NCBI GenBank assembly: GCA_937890395.1
Contig: CALACK010000039.1
Location: 1-53,065, forward strand
Length of the DNA stretch: 53,065 nucleotides
Direction of reading: 5' to 3'
Source: an uncultured Acidimicrobiaceae bacterium
GTDB taxonomy: Bacteria; Actinomycetota; Acidimicrobiia; Acidimicrobiales; Ilumatobacteraceae
Below are positions 16,911 through 25,405 of the stretch, one piece after another. Made by a program: the position numbers and the translations under genes. Position 1 is the stretch's first letter. The number at the start of each line of letters is the position of its first letter. The notes below the pieces were generated by a model. That model was not told the DNA's origin. It saw only the letters and a list, made by a program, of their open reading frames with translations, and made no database searches.

Positions 16911-17992
16911 AATGATTCAAGAATAGTTCCAGCTTGAATTCTCACACTTCTACCTATGTGTGAACCGAGTGGTAATTCGGCTGCTGTTGTAATCAAAACT
17001 TGACCAACCGGAAAATGGTTTAGCAACGCTCGCGCTCGATCTGGGTCAAGTTCTGAAAGCACATCATCTAAAACAAGAATCGGTATCTCGCCAACAGTTT
17101 TGCTGATAAACCGGTGTAACGCGAGTCGCAATGCCAGTGCCAAAGTTCGTTGTTCACCTTGTGATGCGTGGGTTCTTGCCGCCAGACCATTAACCGCTAA
17201 TTCGATGTCGTCTCGGTGTGGACCAACCGTAGTCACTACACGACGGAGATCTTCGCCACGCGACTGTTGTAGTGCAGTTCCTAAGCCTTCCTCTAACCAT
17301 TTCGGCGAGTAGTCGACAATGATGTTGCTTGAGCGTTGAGCAAGTTCTTCGTAAGCGTGAGCAATAAACGGGGTTAGTTGGGTAACTAAATTCTTTCTGG
17401 CGTCGCCGAGTTGTGTTCCGACGCTAACAAGTTTCTCATCCCAGAGATCTAACATCGAATTAACTGCGTTGTTTGCTCGCCCACCAGATTGTTTGAGTAC
17501 CGCGTTTCGTTGTCGTACAACTCGATCAACTTCAAGTCCCAAGGCATCATATTTAATGGCATATGCGACGAGACAATCATCCATAAAGTCTCGACGAAGA
17601 TGCGGGCCACCTTTAACTAAATCTAAATCGTCGGGCGAGAACACCGTGGTACGAACCATGCCGAGAAGATCGCGTGTCTTGGGAAGTTTTACTCCGTTAA
17701 CTAAAACTTGGTTGCGCCCTTGTGTCGTTAACTTTGCTTCTACTAAAATTTCTCGATTGTCGTCGTGACGCACCTGCGCGCGAACAAAAGCTGTGTGCGT
17801 TGAAGTGCGAATCATTGCCTCAGTTGGTACACCGCGAAAACTCTTCATGGTGGATAGATATCCAAGTGCTTCGGTGAGGTTAGTTTTGCCCTGACCGTTA
17901 GAGCCGATTATTGCTGTTACCCCAGTATCAAAATCAGCCTTCGCGTTCGTGTAGTTACGAAAGTCGCTGAGCTCAATATGTTGAAGAATCAC
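16907..17992 (-). CDS. recF: DNA replication and repair protein RecF
   Basis: A 361-residue SMC-like ATPase that helps RecOR load RecA at gaps. The Walker A is IGSNGQGKTNLTEALGYL near residue 31. The signature region is SQGEQRTLALALRLALHRFI near 278, and the Walker B is ILVLDDVLSELDPDRARALL near 304. It lies between dnaN and DUF721 and overlaps the latter by four bases, so it is coupled. Length is typical. Confidence 0.96.
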   Translation of the reverse strand: MILQHIELSDFRNYTNAKADFDTGVTAIIGSNGQGKTNLTEALGYLSTMKSFRGVPTEAMIRTSTHTAFVRAQVRHDDNREILVEAKLTTQGRNQVLVNGVKLPKTRDLLGMVRTTVFSPDDLDLVKGGPHLRRDFMDDCLVAYAIKYDALGLEVDRVVRQRNAVLKQSGGRANNAVNSMLDLWDEKLVSVGTQLGDARKNLVTQLTPFIAHAYEELAQRSSNIIVDYSPKWLEEGLGTALQQSRGEDLRRVVTTVGPHRDDIELAVNGLAARTHASQGEQRTLALALRLALHRFISKTVGEIPILVLDDVLSELDPDRARALLNHFPVGQVLITTAAELPLGSHIGRSVRIQAGTILESL

Positions 17993-18053
17993 CTCGGGTT
18001 GACGCTCGTCAAGTTTCTGTTGCAGTCTTGGTTAAAAAACGAACTGTGTCGAA

Positions 18054-19151
18054 TTAGGTCGTTAATCGCTGTGGCATTACAAGATATAAATAATTCTTGT
18101 CACCGACGCCACGCAAAACTGCGGGTTTAACTGGATCTGTTGACTCGATTGTTATTTCGTCGCCGCTAATTGCATCAATTCCGTCTAAAAGATACTGTGA
18201 ATTGAAGCCAACAGTAATCTCGCTGCCTTCGAGTTTCGCTTCTAATTCTTCAACTCCTTGACCAAGGTCTTGAGTAACTACTGACAGCCGAATTGAATCT
18301 TTTAACATTTCAAGACGCACAGGGGTTGTCTCTCGTGCAAGAATTCGCAACCGTCGAACAGCTTCTAAAAACGGTTCTCTCGCCGTGGTTGCCTTATTTG
18401 GATAACTGGCCGAAATTAATTGCTTGTACTTCGGAAATTCAACATTAAGAAGTGTTGTGGTCAGGGTCGCATTTCCAACTTCGAAGGTTGCTCTGTTTTC
18501 GCCAAGCGCCATTGTCAATGTTTCGGCTTCACCGATCAGTCGTTTAAGTTCATCCAACGCCCGCCCGGGCACAACTATTTCTGCTCCGTGGCCAAGCATC
18601 GTTGCGCCTGGCAACTCACGCACTGCTAGGCGATATGAATCTGTCGCAACTAAACAAACTGAGTCTGGTTCGGCGACCATAAGCACACCAGTTAGAGCCA
18701 AACGTTGCATATCACTCGATGCTGCACGAACGACCTGGTTGAGTGACTCGGCGAAAACTTTTGCACTAATCGTCACGGACTGTGTTCCAGCGGTAACAAT
18801 ATTTGGAAAATCAGAGGCAGCAAATAAATGTATTTTAAATTCTGAAGAGCCAGCCGAAACAGTAATTTCGTCTTCTTGCGCCTCAATAGTGACTTTTTCT
18901 TCTGGCATAGCGCGAACAATGTCACTGATTAATTTTGCACTTACAACGGCGACTCCATCTTGAAGCCCCGCCACAGCCAACGCAAAACGCACACTGAGGT
19001 CGTTGTCAGTAGAAGTTAAAATAAGTACATCACTTTTAACCTCAAAATGCACACCTGATAAAGCTGGCATTGCGTTATTTCGATTTGAAGCAACACGAGC
19101 GCCGCCACTCAGTGCCTCTGATAGCAATTCTCTTTCGACCCTAAATTTCAT
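18054..19151 (-). CDS. dnaN: DNA polymerase III beta sliding clamp
   Basis: A 365-residue ring-clamp subunit with three similar domains. The start MKFRVERELLSEALSGGARVASNRNNAMPALSGVHFEV is the typical first domain, and the protein ends in LYLVMPQRLTT, the canonical C-terminus (MP.R). It encircles DNA and tethers Pol III. It lies between dnaA and recF on the leading strand. Confidence 0.97.
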   Translation of the reverse strand: MKFRVERELLSEALSGGARVASNRNNAMPALSGVHFEVKSDVLILTSTDNDLSVRFALAVAGLQDGVAVVSAKLISDIVRAMPEEKVTIEAQEDEITVSAGSSEFKIHLFAASDFPNIVTAGTQSVTISAKVFAESLNQVVRAASSDMQRLALTGVLMVAEPDSVCLVATDSYRLAVRELPGATMLGHGAEIVVPGRALDELKRLIGEAETLTMALGENRATFEVGNATLTTTLLNVEFPKYKQLISASYPNKATTAREPFLEAVRRLRILARETTPVRLEMLKDSIRLSVVTQDLGQGVEELEAKLEGSEITVGFNSQYLLDGIDAISGDEITIESTDPVKPAVLRGVGDKNYLYLVMPQRLTT

Positions 19152-19419
19152 GGCTTTATCCTCACTTGATGATGTGTGCGAGTTTGTACAGAGTTGCCGA
19201 CTATTGAATGTGGAAATCCGTATATATAAGTAATAACAGTAATAAGCCCTGTGGATTGTGGATTAACCATCTCATATCCAGCGTAGATGGGGTTTACCCA
19301 TGTGGAAAGACAATCAGTCGTTGGCACATCTTGCAACTTTGTAGTTTGGCGACTAGTTGATAACCACCTGTTTTCCGCAGGTAAACCCCTTGATTTCCAC
19401 AGGGTTGTACACAGGGCAC
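19152..19419. other. Candidate oriC region between dnaA and dnaN
   Basis: This 268-base spacer has an AT-rich tract (TATATATAAGTAATAA, about 19221-19236) and several DnaA-box-like sites: TGTGGATTG (19250-19258), TGTGGATTA (19257-19265, one mismatch to TGTGGATAA), TGTGGAAAT (19209-19217), TGTGGAAAG (19301-19309) and TTTCCACAG near 19395. Actinobacterial origins usually lie between dnaA and dnaN. Genes run away from this point in both directions, which fits bidirectional replication. A 91-codon minus-strand frame across it looks like chance. Confidence 0.6.
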
Positions 19420-20850
19420 TCATGATGTCTTAAACTTCGTAATTAATTCAGTCACTTGTTCGTAAACTTGCTTTTTTTCCTTAATTACACGGTTGGTCTT
19501 TTCCACAGCATGAATCACAGTCGTGTGATCTCGTCCACCAAACAAGCGCGCTATCGCTGGGTAACTAAGATCGGTTAACTCCCGAACCACATACATGGCA
19601 GTTTGGCGAGCGGTAACCAGTGGTCGCTGTCGACTTTTGCCCTTAATATCCTCAACACTAAAACCAACAAAATCGGCGATCTCATTGAGTAGTTGTTCGT
19701 TAGTCCGTGTCTTAACAGCATTTTTTGTCAGCAACTCTGTCAACAAGTTTTTAGCGAGATCAACATCAACGGTTATCCGATTAAGACTTCCGTAGGCCGT
19801 CACGCGAATGAGTGCGCCTTCTAGTTCACGAATATTTGAGGTCACATTACTGGCTATAAATTCAAGAACATCGCTCGCAATATCTGTGCCGTCGCGTTCT
19901 GCTTTGTTTCGCAAAATCGCTAGTCGGGTCTCCATGTCTGGCGGCTGAACATCGGTGATTAATCCCCACCTAAAACGGCCGCGCAAACGATCTTCCAAAG
20001 TTGGGATGGCATCTGGAACACGATCCGATGAAATAATTATTTGTTTATTAGCACCGTGTAGAGAATTAAAAGTATGGAAAAACTCTTCTTGAAGTCCTTC
20101 TTTGCCTTGCATAAATTGAATGTCGTCGATTAGTAACACATCAACTTCGCGATACCTTTTTTTGAAAGCAGTCATCGTGTTGTTACGAATTCCGTCGACG
20201 TATTCATTTAAGAAAGTTTCAGTTGAGATATAACGAACCTCGAGATCCGGGTAATGTTCGTGCACGTAGTAGCCAATTGCGTGCAATAAATGCGTCTTAC
20301 CAAGACCAGCCGAACCATAAATAAATAAAGGGTTATATGAGCGCCCTGGGGTTTCGGCAACACGCATAGCCGCAGCCAACGAAAACTGGTTTGACGCACC
20401 TTTGACAAAAGTTTCAAATGTGTATCGCGGATTGAGTCCAATTACGACACCTTTATCAGCCCGAACTTTTTGCTTTACTGCTTGATTTCTAGATTCCGAC
20501 TTTCGTTCAACAACAATCGGCTCGGAAAGTGAAACTGGTTTTTCTATTGTGAGTTGCTCTAGAACATCAACAGCAGTTGCGGTTTGAATATCAACTAGCA
20601 GTTGGCGATCGGCAGCCCCGATTTCGTCTAGAGCATCTCGCACGAGCGACATGTAGCGAGTCAAAATTCGATCTCTAACAAACGAGTTCGGCACTCTTAA
20701 ACGCAAACTCATTTTGTCGTCGGCAACCGCAATCGCATCGTTGAAAGTTGAGAACCACACAGCTTCAGAAACTTGCGAGCGTAAAACTTGGGCTGTTGCC
20801 TTCCAAATTGTTTCATGTTCTTGGGTTGAGTCGATTGTTTCATTGGTCAT
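19420..20850 (-). CDS. dnaA: Chromosomal replication initiator DnaA
   Basis: A 476-residue AAA+ initiator (482 if started at 20868). Numbering from 20868, domain I is residues 18-105, the Walker A GSAGLGKTHLLHAIGYY is near 185, the Walker B VLLIDDIQFMQGKE is near 250, and the domain IV signature GRDHTTVIHAVEKTNRVI is at 445. It binds DnaA boxes and opens oriC. I prefer the ATG at 20850 because AAGGA lies seven bases upstream; the ATG at 20868 has no ribosome-binding site. Boxes lie on both sides of the gene, suggesting autoregulation. Confidence 0.97.
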   Translation of the reverse strand: MTNETIDSTQEHETIWKATAQVLRSQVSEAVWFSTFNDAIAVADDKMSLRLRVPNSFVRDRILTRYMSLVRDALDEIGAADRQLLVDIQTATAVDVLEQLTIEKPVSLSEPIVVERKSESRNQAVKQKVRADKGVVIGLNPRYTFETFVKGASNQFSLAAAMRVAETPGRSYNPLFIYGSAGLGKTHLLHAIGYYVHEHYPDLEVRYISTETFLNEYVDGIRNNTMTAFKKRYREVDVLLIDDIQFMQGKEGLQEEFFHTFNSLHGANKQIIISSDRVPDAIPTLEDRLRGRFRWGLITDVQPPDMETRLAILRNKAERDGTDIASDVLEFIASNVTSNIRELEGALIRVTAYGSLNRITVDVDLAKNLLTELLTKNAVKTRTNEQLLNEIADFVGFSVEDIKGKSRQRPLVTARQTAMYVVRELTDLSYPAIARLFGGRDHTTVIHAVEKTNRVIKEKKQVYEQVTELITKFKTS

Positions 20851-21096
20851 TTCATTTTCCTTCGTCATTTGCGATAATTAACCTTGTTAAATCAATACCA
20901 AATTTTTAAATCAGCAAAAGCCAGCAAGGCCGTAAAGACATTGTGGATAGATCTTTAAAAAACTAATCGGGACGCAGAAATTAGCAGGTTTTCCACAGGG
21001 AGAGAAATGCTGAGGATTTTAGTTATGGCGTTGCCCTCTGATACTTCTACCCCTAGCCTGAGAAATACAAATTTTTCTTGACGTCAGGAGCCGTGC
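20851..21096. promoter_or_regulatory. dnaA-rpmH divergent intergenic region with DnaA-box-like sites
   Basis: This stretch holds the divergent promoters of dnaA and rpmH and two DnaA-box-like sequences: TTGTGGATAG at 20941-20950 (one mismatch to the consensus) and TTTTCCACA at 20989-20997 (one mismatch). A possible rpmH promoter is TTGCCC (21031-21036), 17 bases, TAGCCT (21054-21059). It may be part of a bipartite origin with the dnaA-dnaN spacer. Confidence 0.5.
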
Positions 21097-21231
21097 GTGA
21101 AACGCACCTTTCAACCAAACAATCGCCGTAGGTCCCGCAAACACGGGTTCCGTCACCGTATGAGCACTCGAGCCGGCCGGGCCGTGCTTAAATCTCGTCG
21201 GGCAAAGGGCCGCTACCGGCTCTCTGCTTGA
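21097..21231 (+). CDS. rpmH: 50S ribosomal protein L34
   Basis: A 44-residue, very basic protein starting at GTG 21097: [18 protein letters not shown], then [20 protein letters not shown], the invariant L34 sequence. Length is typical. AGGAG at 21086-21090 lies six bases upstream of the GTG. A GTG at 21093 is in another frame and quickly stops. It is the first gene of the rightward rpmH-rnpA-yidD-yidC-jag-rsmG block, and its stop overlaps the rnpA start. Confidence 0.97.
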   Translation: MKRTFQPNNRRRSRKHGFRHRMSTRAGRAVLKSRRAKGRYRLSA

Positions 21232-21572
21232 TCAGTCGCATAAAAACGCGACAGACTTTTCAACAACTTCAGCAAAACGGAACATATGTTCGCTCAGGGT
21301 CTCTTTGGTGCAGTATGATCATTGACGAAACTTTGGCTCAACCAGCGATTGCGTACGCATTGGGTCGTCAAGTGGGCGGGGCGGTTGAACGCAACCTATT
21401 GCGACGACGATTGCGCGAAATTCTTAGAACAAAACCAATCATGCCAGGCTGGTATTTAATCGGTGCCTATTCAGGCGCCAAAAAGCTCAAATTTACAGAT
21501 TTAGGCCAAAATGTTGATAATTTGCTTGCAAAAGGCGCTCAAAAAGTCTCAATAACCATCAAAACAAGCTAA
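21228..21572 (+). CDS. rnpA: Ribonuclease P protein component
   Basis: A 114-residue basic protein that supports RNase P RNA in 5' tRNA maturation. It has the hallmark RNR-like segment near residue 47 ([21 protein letters not shown]). The start is TTG at 21228 and overlaps the rpmH stop as TTGA, so it depends on translation of rpmH. The N-terminus [23 protein letters not shown] matches the family. Length is typical. Confidence 0.95.
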   Translation: MISRIKTRQTFQQLQQNGTYVRSGSLWCSMIIDETLAQPAIAYALGRQVGGAVERNLLRRRLREILRTKPIMPGWYLIGAYSGAKKLKFTDLGQNVDNLLAKGAQKVSITIKTS

Positions 21573-21574
21573 TT

Positions 21575-21832
21575 ATGCGTACTTTTCTTCTCAAATCCAT
21601 TAATTTTTATCAAAAGGCTTTTTTCTACCGTTTGTCGCCTTGTCGGTTTTACCCAAGTTGCTCAAATTACGCCAGAGAAGCAATTGAGACTTTTGGCTCT
21701 TTTAAGGGAGGGTTTTTGACTTTACGTCGCTTAGCTCGTTGTCGGCCTTTTGGGCCAAGCGGATATGACCCGGTGCCAGAGAAATGTTTTAATCATTCAA
21801 ACTCAATGAAAGCGACTCACAAGCATGTTTGA
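21575..21832 (+). CDS. yidD: Membrane protein insertion efficiency factor YidD
   Basis: An 85-residue protein with the YidD core: [30 protein letters not shown], three Cys, then [23 protein letters not shown]. It assists YidC in inserting membrane proteins and sits at the membrane through an amphipathic N-terminus. It begins two bases after the rnpA stop and overlaps the yidC start by eight bases. Confidence 0.95.
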   Translation: MRTFLLKSINFYQKAFFYRLSPCRFYPSCSNYAREAIETFGSFKGGFLTLRRLARCRPFGPSGYDPVPEKCFNHSNSMKATHKHV

Positions 21833-22808
21833 TATTTTTTTTAATGCCGCGGCTGGGCTCATCGCGTTTTTTTATAGTTTGATCCCCGATTACTCATTTG
21901 CAATTGCAATGGTTGCGGTTGCCGTGATGTTGTTGATCACTCCGTTAACACTTAAAAGCACTAAAGGCATGCTTGAGATGCAACGCCTTCAACCAGAAAT
22001 GAAAAGGTTGCAACAACAATTTAAGGGTGATCGACAAAAATTAAATGAAGCGATGATGAAGCTTTATCAAGAGCACAAAGTTAACCCTCTCGCATCATGC
22101 CTACCTTTGCTCGCCCAAATGCCAGTTTTTATTATTATGTTTCGGGCAATTCGAGGCTTAACCTCTCGTGTAACCCCTGACAGTCCATTTGTTCCAAAAC
22201 ATCTTGATAAAACCTCGGCGATCTATAGGTCGCTTGTTGGTAAAACTGAAATGCTTTCGTTTGGTATCGATTTAGCCAAAACTCCAGTTCGAGCGATGCA
22301 AGATAATTTTGCTTCTGGGTTGATTTATGCGCTTTTAGTAGTGCTTTTAGCAGGTTTATATCTAGTTCAGCAAAGAATGATTGCATCACGAACCGTTAGC
22401 CCAACGATGTCGGCAAGTCAAGCAAAGTTGATGCAATATATGCCTGTTGCGTTTGCAGTTTTTCAGATTTGGCTGCCAACCGCGTTGATTGTTTACTACA
22501 TGATGCAAGCAATTATTCGAATTATTCAACAGCAATACATCACTCAACGCTTTTACAAGAAAGATGACAGCCTCGGCAAGCAAGCGCAAGCTGCAAGTGC
22601 GACTGCTCGAGAAATGAAAAACTCTGCAGCTGATGACAAGAAAGTTAAGTCAAAAAAAGAGACAAATACGAGCGAGCCACAAACTTTTGTTAGTAAGCGT
22701 GTTACTCCGCCAAAGAACAGTTCTGTTGCGCCAACTCGACGCCGACCACAACCACCAGGAAAGAATCGCAGCAGTGTCGTGCAAAAGAAAAATAAACCAA
22801 ATAATTAA
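21825..22808 (+). CDS. yidC: Membrane protein insertase YidC/OxaI
   Basis: A 327-residue insertase of the short OxaI type without the large periplasmic domain of E. coli. It has about five membrane helices: [22 protein letters not shown], a cytoplasmic [20 protein letters not shown] hairpin, [40 protein letters not shown], and [21 protein letters not shown]. The tail from about residue 250 is Lys-rich, typical of proteins that also bind ribosomes. It inserts membrane proteins with or without Sec. The gene overlaps yidD. Confidence 0.95.
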   Translation: MFDIFFNAAAGLIAFFYSLIPDYSFAIAMVAVAVMLLITPLTLKSTKGMLEMQRLQPEMKRLQQQFKGDRQKLNEAMMKLYQEHKVNPLASCLPLLAQMPVFIIMFRAIRGLTSRVTPDSPFVPKHLDKTSAIYRSLVGKTEMLSFGIDLAKTPVRAMQDNFASGLIYALLVVLLAGLYLVQQRMIASRTVSPTMSASQAKLMQYMPVAFAVFQIWLPTALIVYYMMQAIIRIIQQQYITQRFYKKDDSLGKQAQAASATAREMKNSAADDKKVKSKKETNTSEPQTFVSKRVTPPKNSSVAPTRRRPQPPGKNRSSVVQKKNKPNN

Positions 22809-22847
22809 CTTTTAAATTTTAGAAAACAACCGAAAGGAAATTGAATC

Positions 22848-23768
22848 ATGGAATGGGTAGAAACAACAGCAGAGACAGTTGACGACGCAAAAGCATTGGC
22901 ACTTGATCGTTTAGGAATTGACGACGGAGATGCAGAATTCGAAGTCGTTGAAGAGCCAAAAGCAGGTCTTTTCGGTAGAACTCGTGGCGAAGCCAGAGTG
23001 CGAGCTCGTATTAAGCCAAACTCGGTTCGCGCCAAAGCCGACCGTCGCGATCGTCGAGGCAAGCCAACTACCGATCGATCAACTCGACCAAGCACTACAC
23101 GTAACGAGCGAAGTGCTCGGCCTGAGCGTACAGATCGAAATGATCGTGGTCCACGTCCAGAACGAGGCACTCGATCGCCTCGCCCTGAGCGCTCAAATCG
23201 AACTGAAGCGCCACGAGAGCGCACACCTCGAGCAGAGCTACCACCGGTTGATCCGACCACTGTAAGTGATGTGGCAATTACATTTTTACAAGGACTCGTC
23301 ACTGCGGCTGGCTTGAAAGGTTCAGTTTCGGCAAAGGTCGAAGGTGAAAATATTGACATCGATGTATTGGGTGACGATCTTAATTTCTTGGTTGGCACCA
23401 AGGGTGCGACATTGTTGGCTCTGCAAGATTTAACTCGTGTTGTCAGTCAGCGCCGTTTAGGCGACCACGAAACTCGACTTCGAGTTGATGTTGCTGGTTA
23501 TCGTGAAAAACGCCGTGAAGCTTTAAGTCGATTTGCACTAAAAGTCGCTGCCGATGTTAAAACATCTGGACAAGCACGAGCATTAGAGCCAATGAACTCA
23601 TCTGACCGCAAAATTGTTCATGATGCACTTGTTGAAAGTGAGGGTATTGTTACTCGTTCAGAAGGCACTGATCCGTTTAGGCGAGTTGTCGTGGCTCTGG
23701 CCTCAACTCTTGAATCTTCAGCTGAATTTGACGACGCCGACGACTTTGATGACTCGTCAGAATCATAA
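22848..23768 (+). CDS. Jag/KhpB RNA-binding protein (Jag_N-KH-R3H) with Arg-rich linker
   Basis: A 306-residue protein. The Jag_N domain is residues 1-50 (MEWVETTAETVDDAKALALDRLGI). Residues 55-130 form a linker of repeated Arg, Asp and Pro (DRRDRRG, RPERTDRNDRGPRPERG). The KH domain follows (about 135-215, LVGTKGATLLALQDLTRVVSQ), then an R3H domain (about 216-285, YREKRREALSRFALKVA ... NSSDRKIVHDALVE). KhpB acts with KhpA in RNA binding and cell-size control in Gram-positive bacteria. GAAAGGAAAT precedes the ATG. The linker is longer and more basic than usual. Confidence 0.92.
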   Translation: MEWVETTAETVDDAKALALDRLGIDDGDAEFEVVEEPKAGLFGRTRGEARVRARIKPNSVRAKADRRDRRGKPTTDRSTRPSTTRNERSARPERTDRNDRGPRPERGTRSPRPERSNRTEAPRERTPRAELPPVDPTTVSDVAITFLQGLVTAAGLKGSVSAKVEGENIDIDVLGDDLNFLVGTKGATLLALQDLTRVVSQRRLGDHETRLRVDVAGYREKRREALSRFALKVAADVKTSGQARALEPMNSSDRKIVHDALVESEGIVTRSEGTDPFRRVVVALASTLESSAEFDDADDFDDSSES

Positions 23769-23843
23769 AACTATTTAAATTTGACGGTTTCAAGCAATTC
23801 TTTAATCGAGTCGGTTGTACTTACCGCAGGACTCGCAAAAAAG

Positions 23844-23862
23844 AACTGAATTTTGTTCAGTT
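23844..23862 (+). terminator. Weak candidate terminator after jag
   Basis: AACTGAA (23844-23850) and TTCAGTT (23856-23862) form a 7-bp stem with a TTTTG loop, followed by TTATTGTG. It lies between the jag stop and the rsmG GTG start at 23883. The stem is AT-rich, so termination would be partial. Confidence 0.35.
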
Positions 23863-23882
23863 TTATTGTGTAGTTTTTAGGT

Positions 23883-24503
23883 GTGGTTGAACCATCGTTA
23901 GGTAACTCGAACTTAGTTGATGAATCACGCCTTCGGGTCTTAGAAAGAATTCTACGAGAAGCCCAGCGAATTGGGGCTTTATCTAATGCCCCAGTTGCAG
24001 AGATTATTAGTCATGCCAAATGGTTCGCTAATGCTATGCCGCATACGGCACGTACCGCAGTTGATTTGGGAAGTGGTGCGGGTGTGCCAGGTTTGGTTGT
24101 TGCTCTTTTTTGTCCACAACTAAGTATTCAATTAGTTGATCGTCGAGTTGGACGAACTGATGTTTTAGTAAGAGCAGTTCATGCACTAAACCTTGTGAAT
24201 CAAGTAACTGTTAGATGCTGTGAGATATCCGATATGACTAAAGATTCGTCTTGGGCTAAACATTTTGATGTCGCGATGAGTCGTGGTTTAGGTCCACCAA
24301 TACAAACACTTAATTTGTCCAGAGACCTCGTCAAACCAGGTGGTGCGATCATAATTAGCGAGCCTCCACCAGGTATTGACTCTCGGTGGGATCAACAACA
24401 AGTACGAGCCTTGGGCTTAGAAGGACCATTAAGAATCGGAGCTGTGGCGATGTTTCACGTGAAACAATTTGGCTCTGACGAGGATGAATTTACAGCCTCT
24501 TGA
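23883..24503 (+). CDS. rsmG: 16S rRNA (guanine-527-N7) methyltransferase RsmG (GidB)
   Basis: A 206-residue SAM-dependent methyltransferase. The SAM motif is AVDLGSGAGVPGLVVALF near residue 60, followed by IQLVDRRVGRTDVLVRAVHAL, and a conserved MSRGLG stands at about 138. It methylates G527 of 16S rRNA. It uses GTG at 23883, with no strong ribosome-binding site. Its 3' end carries a parS site that encodes FHVKQ, so the DNA is doing two jobs. It is followed by a second parS and parA. Confidence 0.94.
   Translation: MVEPSLGNSNLVDESRLRVLERILREAQRIGALSNAPVAEIISHAKWFANAMPHTARTAVDLGSGAGVPGLVVALFCPQLSIQLVDRRVGRTDVLVRAVHALNLVNQVTVRCCEISDMTKDSSWAKHFDVAMSRGLGPPIQTLNLSRDLVKPGGAIIISEPPPGIDSRWDQQQVRALGLEGPLRIGAVAMFHVKQFGSDEDEFTAS
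24451..24466. promoter_or_regulatory. parS site 1 (inside rsmG)
   Basis: A perfect 16-bp palindrome, TGTTTCACGTGAAACA, the universal ParB-binding centromere sequence. It is coding and reads FHVKQ near the RsmG C-terminus. ParB, encoded 0.9 kb downstream, is expected to bind it and spread. Confidence 0.95.
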
Positions 24504-24507
24504 AGAT

Positions 24508-24523
24508 TGTTTCACGTGAAACA
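24508..24523. promoter_or_regulatory. parS site 2 (just after rsmG)
   Basis: A second perfect copy of TGTTTCACGTGAAACA. It starts five bases after the rsmG stop codon, 57 bases from the first copy, and 50 bases before parA. It may also lie in the parA promoter region, so ParB binding could repress parAB. Confidence 0.95.
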
Positions 24524-24574
24524 TTACTGAGACTAAATTTCTGGCTATCCATAAGAGGCAAGCGTTGAGAGATT

Positions 24575-25405
24575 ATGCTCTTAGATATGAGTAAAAAAGA
24601 TCAACCTGAGAGCGTTACGGAACGCCGCCCGCTACCGCGAATAATTGCTTTTGCGAATCAAAAAGGTGGGGTCGGAAAAACTACTACTACGATCACCGTT
24701 GGCGCGGCCTTAGCCGAACTCGAATTTCGGGTTTTAATTATCGATCTCGACCCACAGGGCAACGCATCTACCGGTCTTGGAATCAACTCACGTGATTTAG
24801 AGTCAACAATTTATGATGTTCTTTTGCGCGACGAGAAATTAGAAAACTGTATTGAGCCGACATCCATCAAGAACTTATTTATTGCTCCGTCTAATCTTGA
24901 TTTGGCAGGCGCCGATATTGAATTGGTTTCTGAAATGGGTCGCGAACAGCGGTTAAAAAAAGCAATTGAAGCGATAATTGATCAATACGATTATGTCTTA
25001 TTGGATTGTCCCCCATCGTTAGGCTTATTAACAGTTAACGGCCTAACTGCAGCCAACGAAATATTTGTGCCAATTCAGTGTGAATATTTTGCACTCGAAG
25101 GACTTGGTCAATTATTACGAAGCGTTGATCGTGTTAGCCAGGTACTCAATCCAACCCTGCAGGTAAGTCATATTGCACTAGTAATGCACACCCACACGAC
25201 TTTGGCTGATGATGTGGTGCGAGAAGTTCGCGAACATTTTGGGGATAAAGTTTGCACCGCAGTCGTACCAAGGTCTGTTCGTGTCGCTGAAGCACCATCG
25301 CATGGACAACCAATTACGACGTTTGATCCAACCTCGGCAGCAGCAAAAGCATACCGAGAAATTGCAAAGGAGATTAGTGGTGGTACGTCCCAAAGGGCTC
25401 GGTAA
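24575..25405 (+). CDS. parA: Chromosome partitioning ATPase ParA (Soj)
   Basis: A 276-residue deviant Walker A ATPase. The motif KGGVGKTTTTITVG stands near residue 30, LIIDLDPQGNASTGLG follows, and the Walker B is YVLLDCPPSLGLLTVNGL near 145. It binds non-specific DNA with ATP and is released by ParB bound at parS, moving origins apart. Possible starts are ATG 24575 and ATG 24587; neither has a clear ribosome-binding site. The 3' end overlaps parB by 26 bases. Confidence 0.96.
   Translation: MLLDMSKKDQPESVTERRPLPRIIAFANQKGGVGKTTTTITVGAALAELEFRVLIIDLDPQGNASTGLGINSRDLESTIYDVLLRDEKLENCIEPTSIKNLFIAPSNLDLAGADIELVSEMGREQRLKKAIEAIIDQYDYVLLDCPPSLGLLTVNGLTAANEIFVPIQCEYFALEGLGQLLRSVDRVSQVLNPTLQVSHIALVMHTHTTLADDVVREVREHFGDKVCTAVVPRSVRVAEAPSHGQPITTFDPTSAAAKAYREIAKEISGGTSQRAR

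Noticed and set aside
19148-19423. A 91-codon minus-strand frame between dnaA and dnaN
   Set aside because: It covers the candidate origin with its DnaA-box-like sites and AT tract, overlaps the flanking gene ends, and the product resembles no protein family.
22805-23401. A 198-codon minus-strand frame opposite jag
   Set aside because: It is the antisense shadow of the Arg-rich linker; the composition (RSGRGPRSFRSVRSGRA) comes from repeated codons, and jag has clear KH and R3H domains.
25209-25379. An upstream extension of parB
   Set aside because: It lies wholly inside parA in another frame, and the sequence before VVRPKGLGKGIESL does not resemble ParB; GTG 25380 has a good ribosome-binding site.
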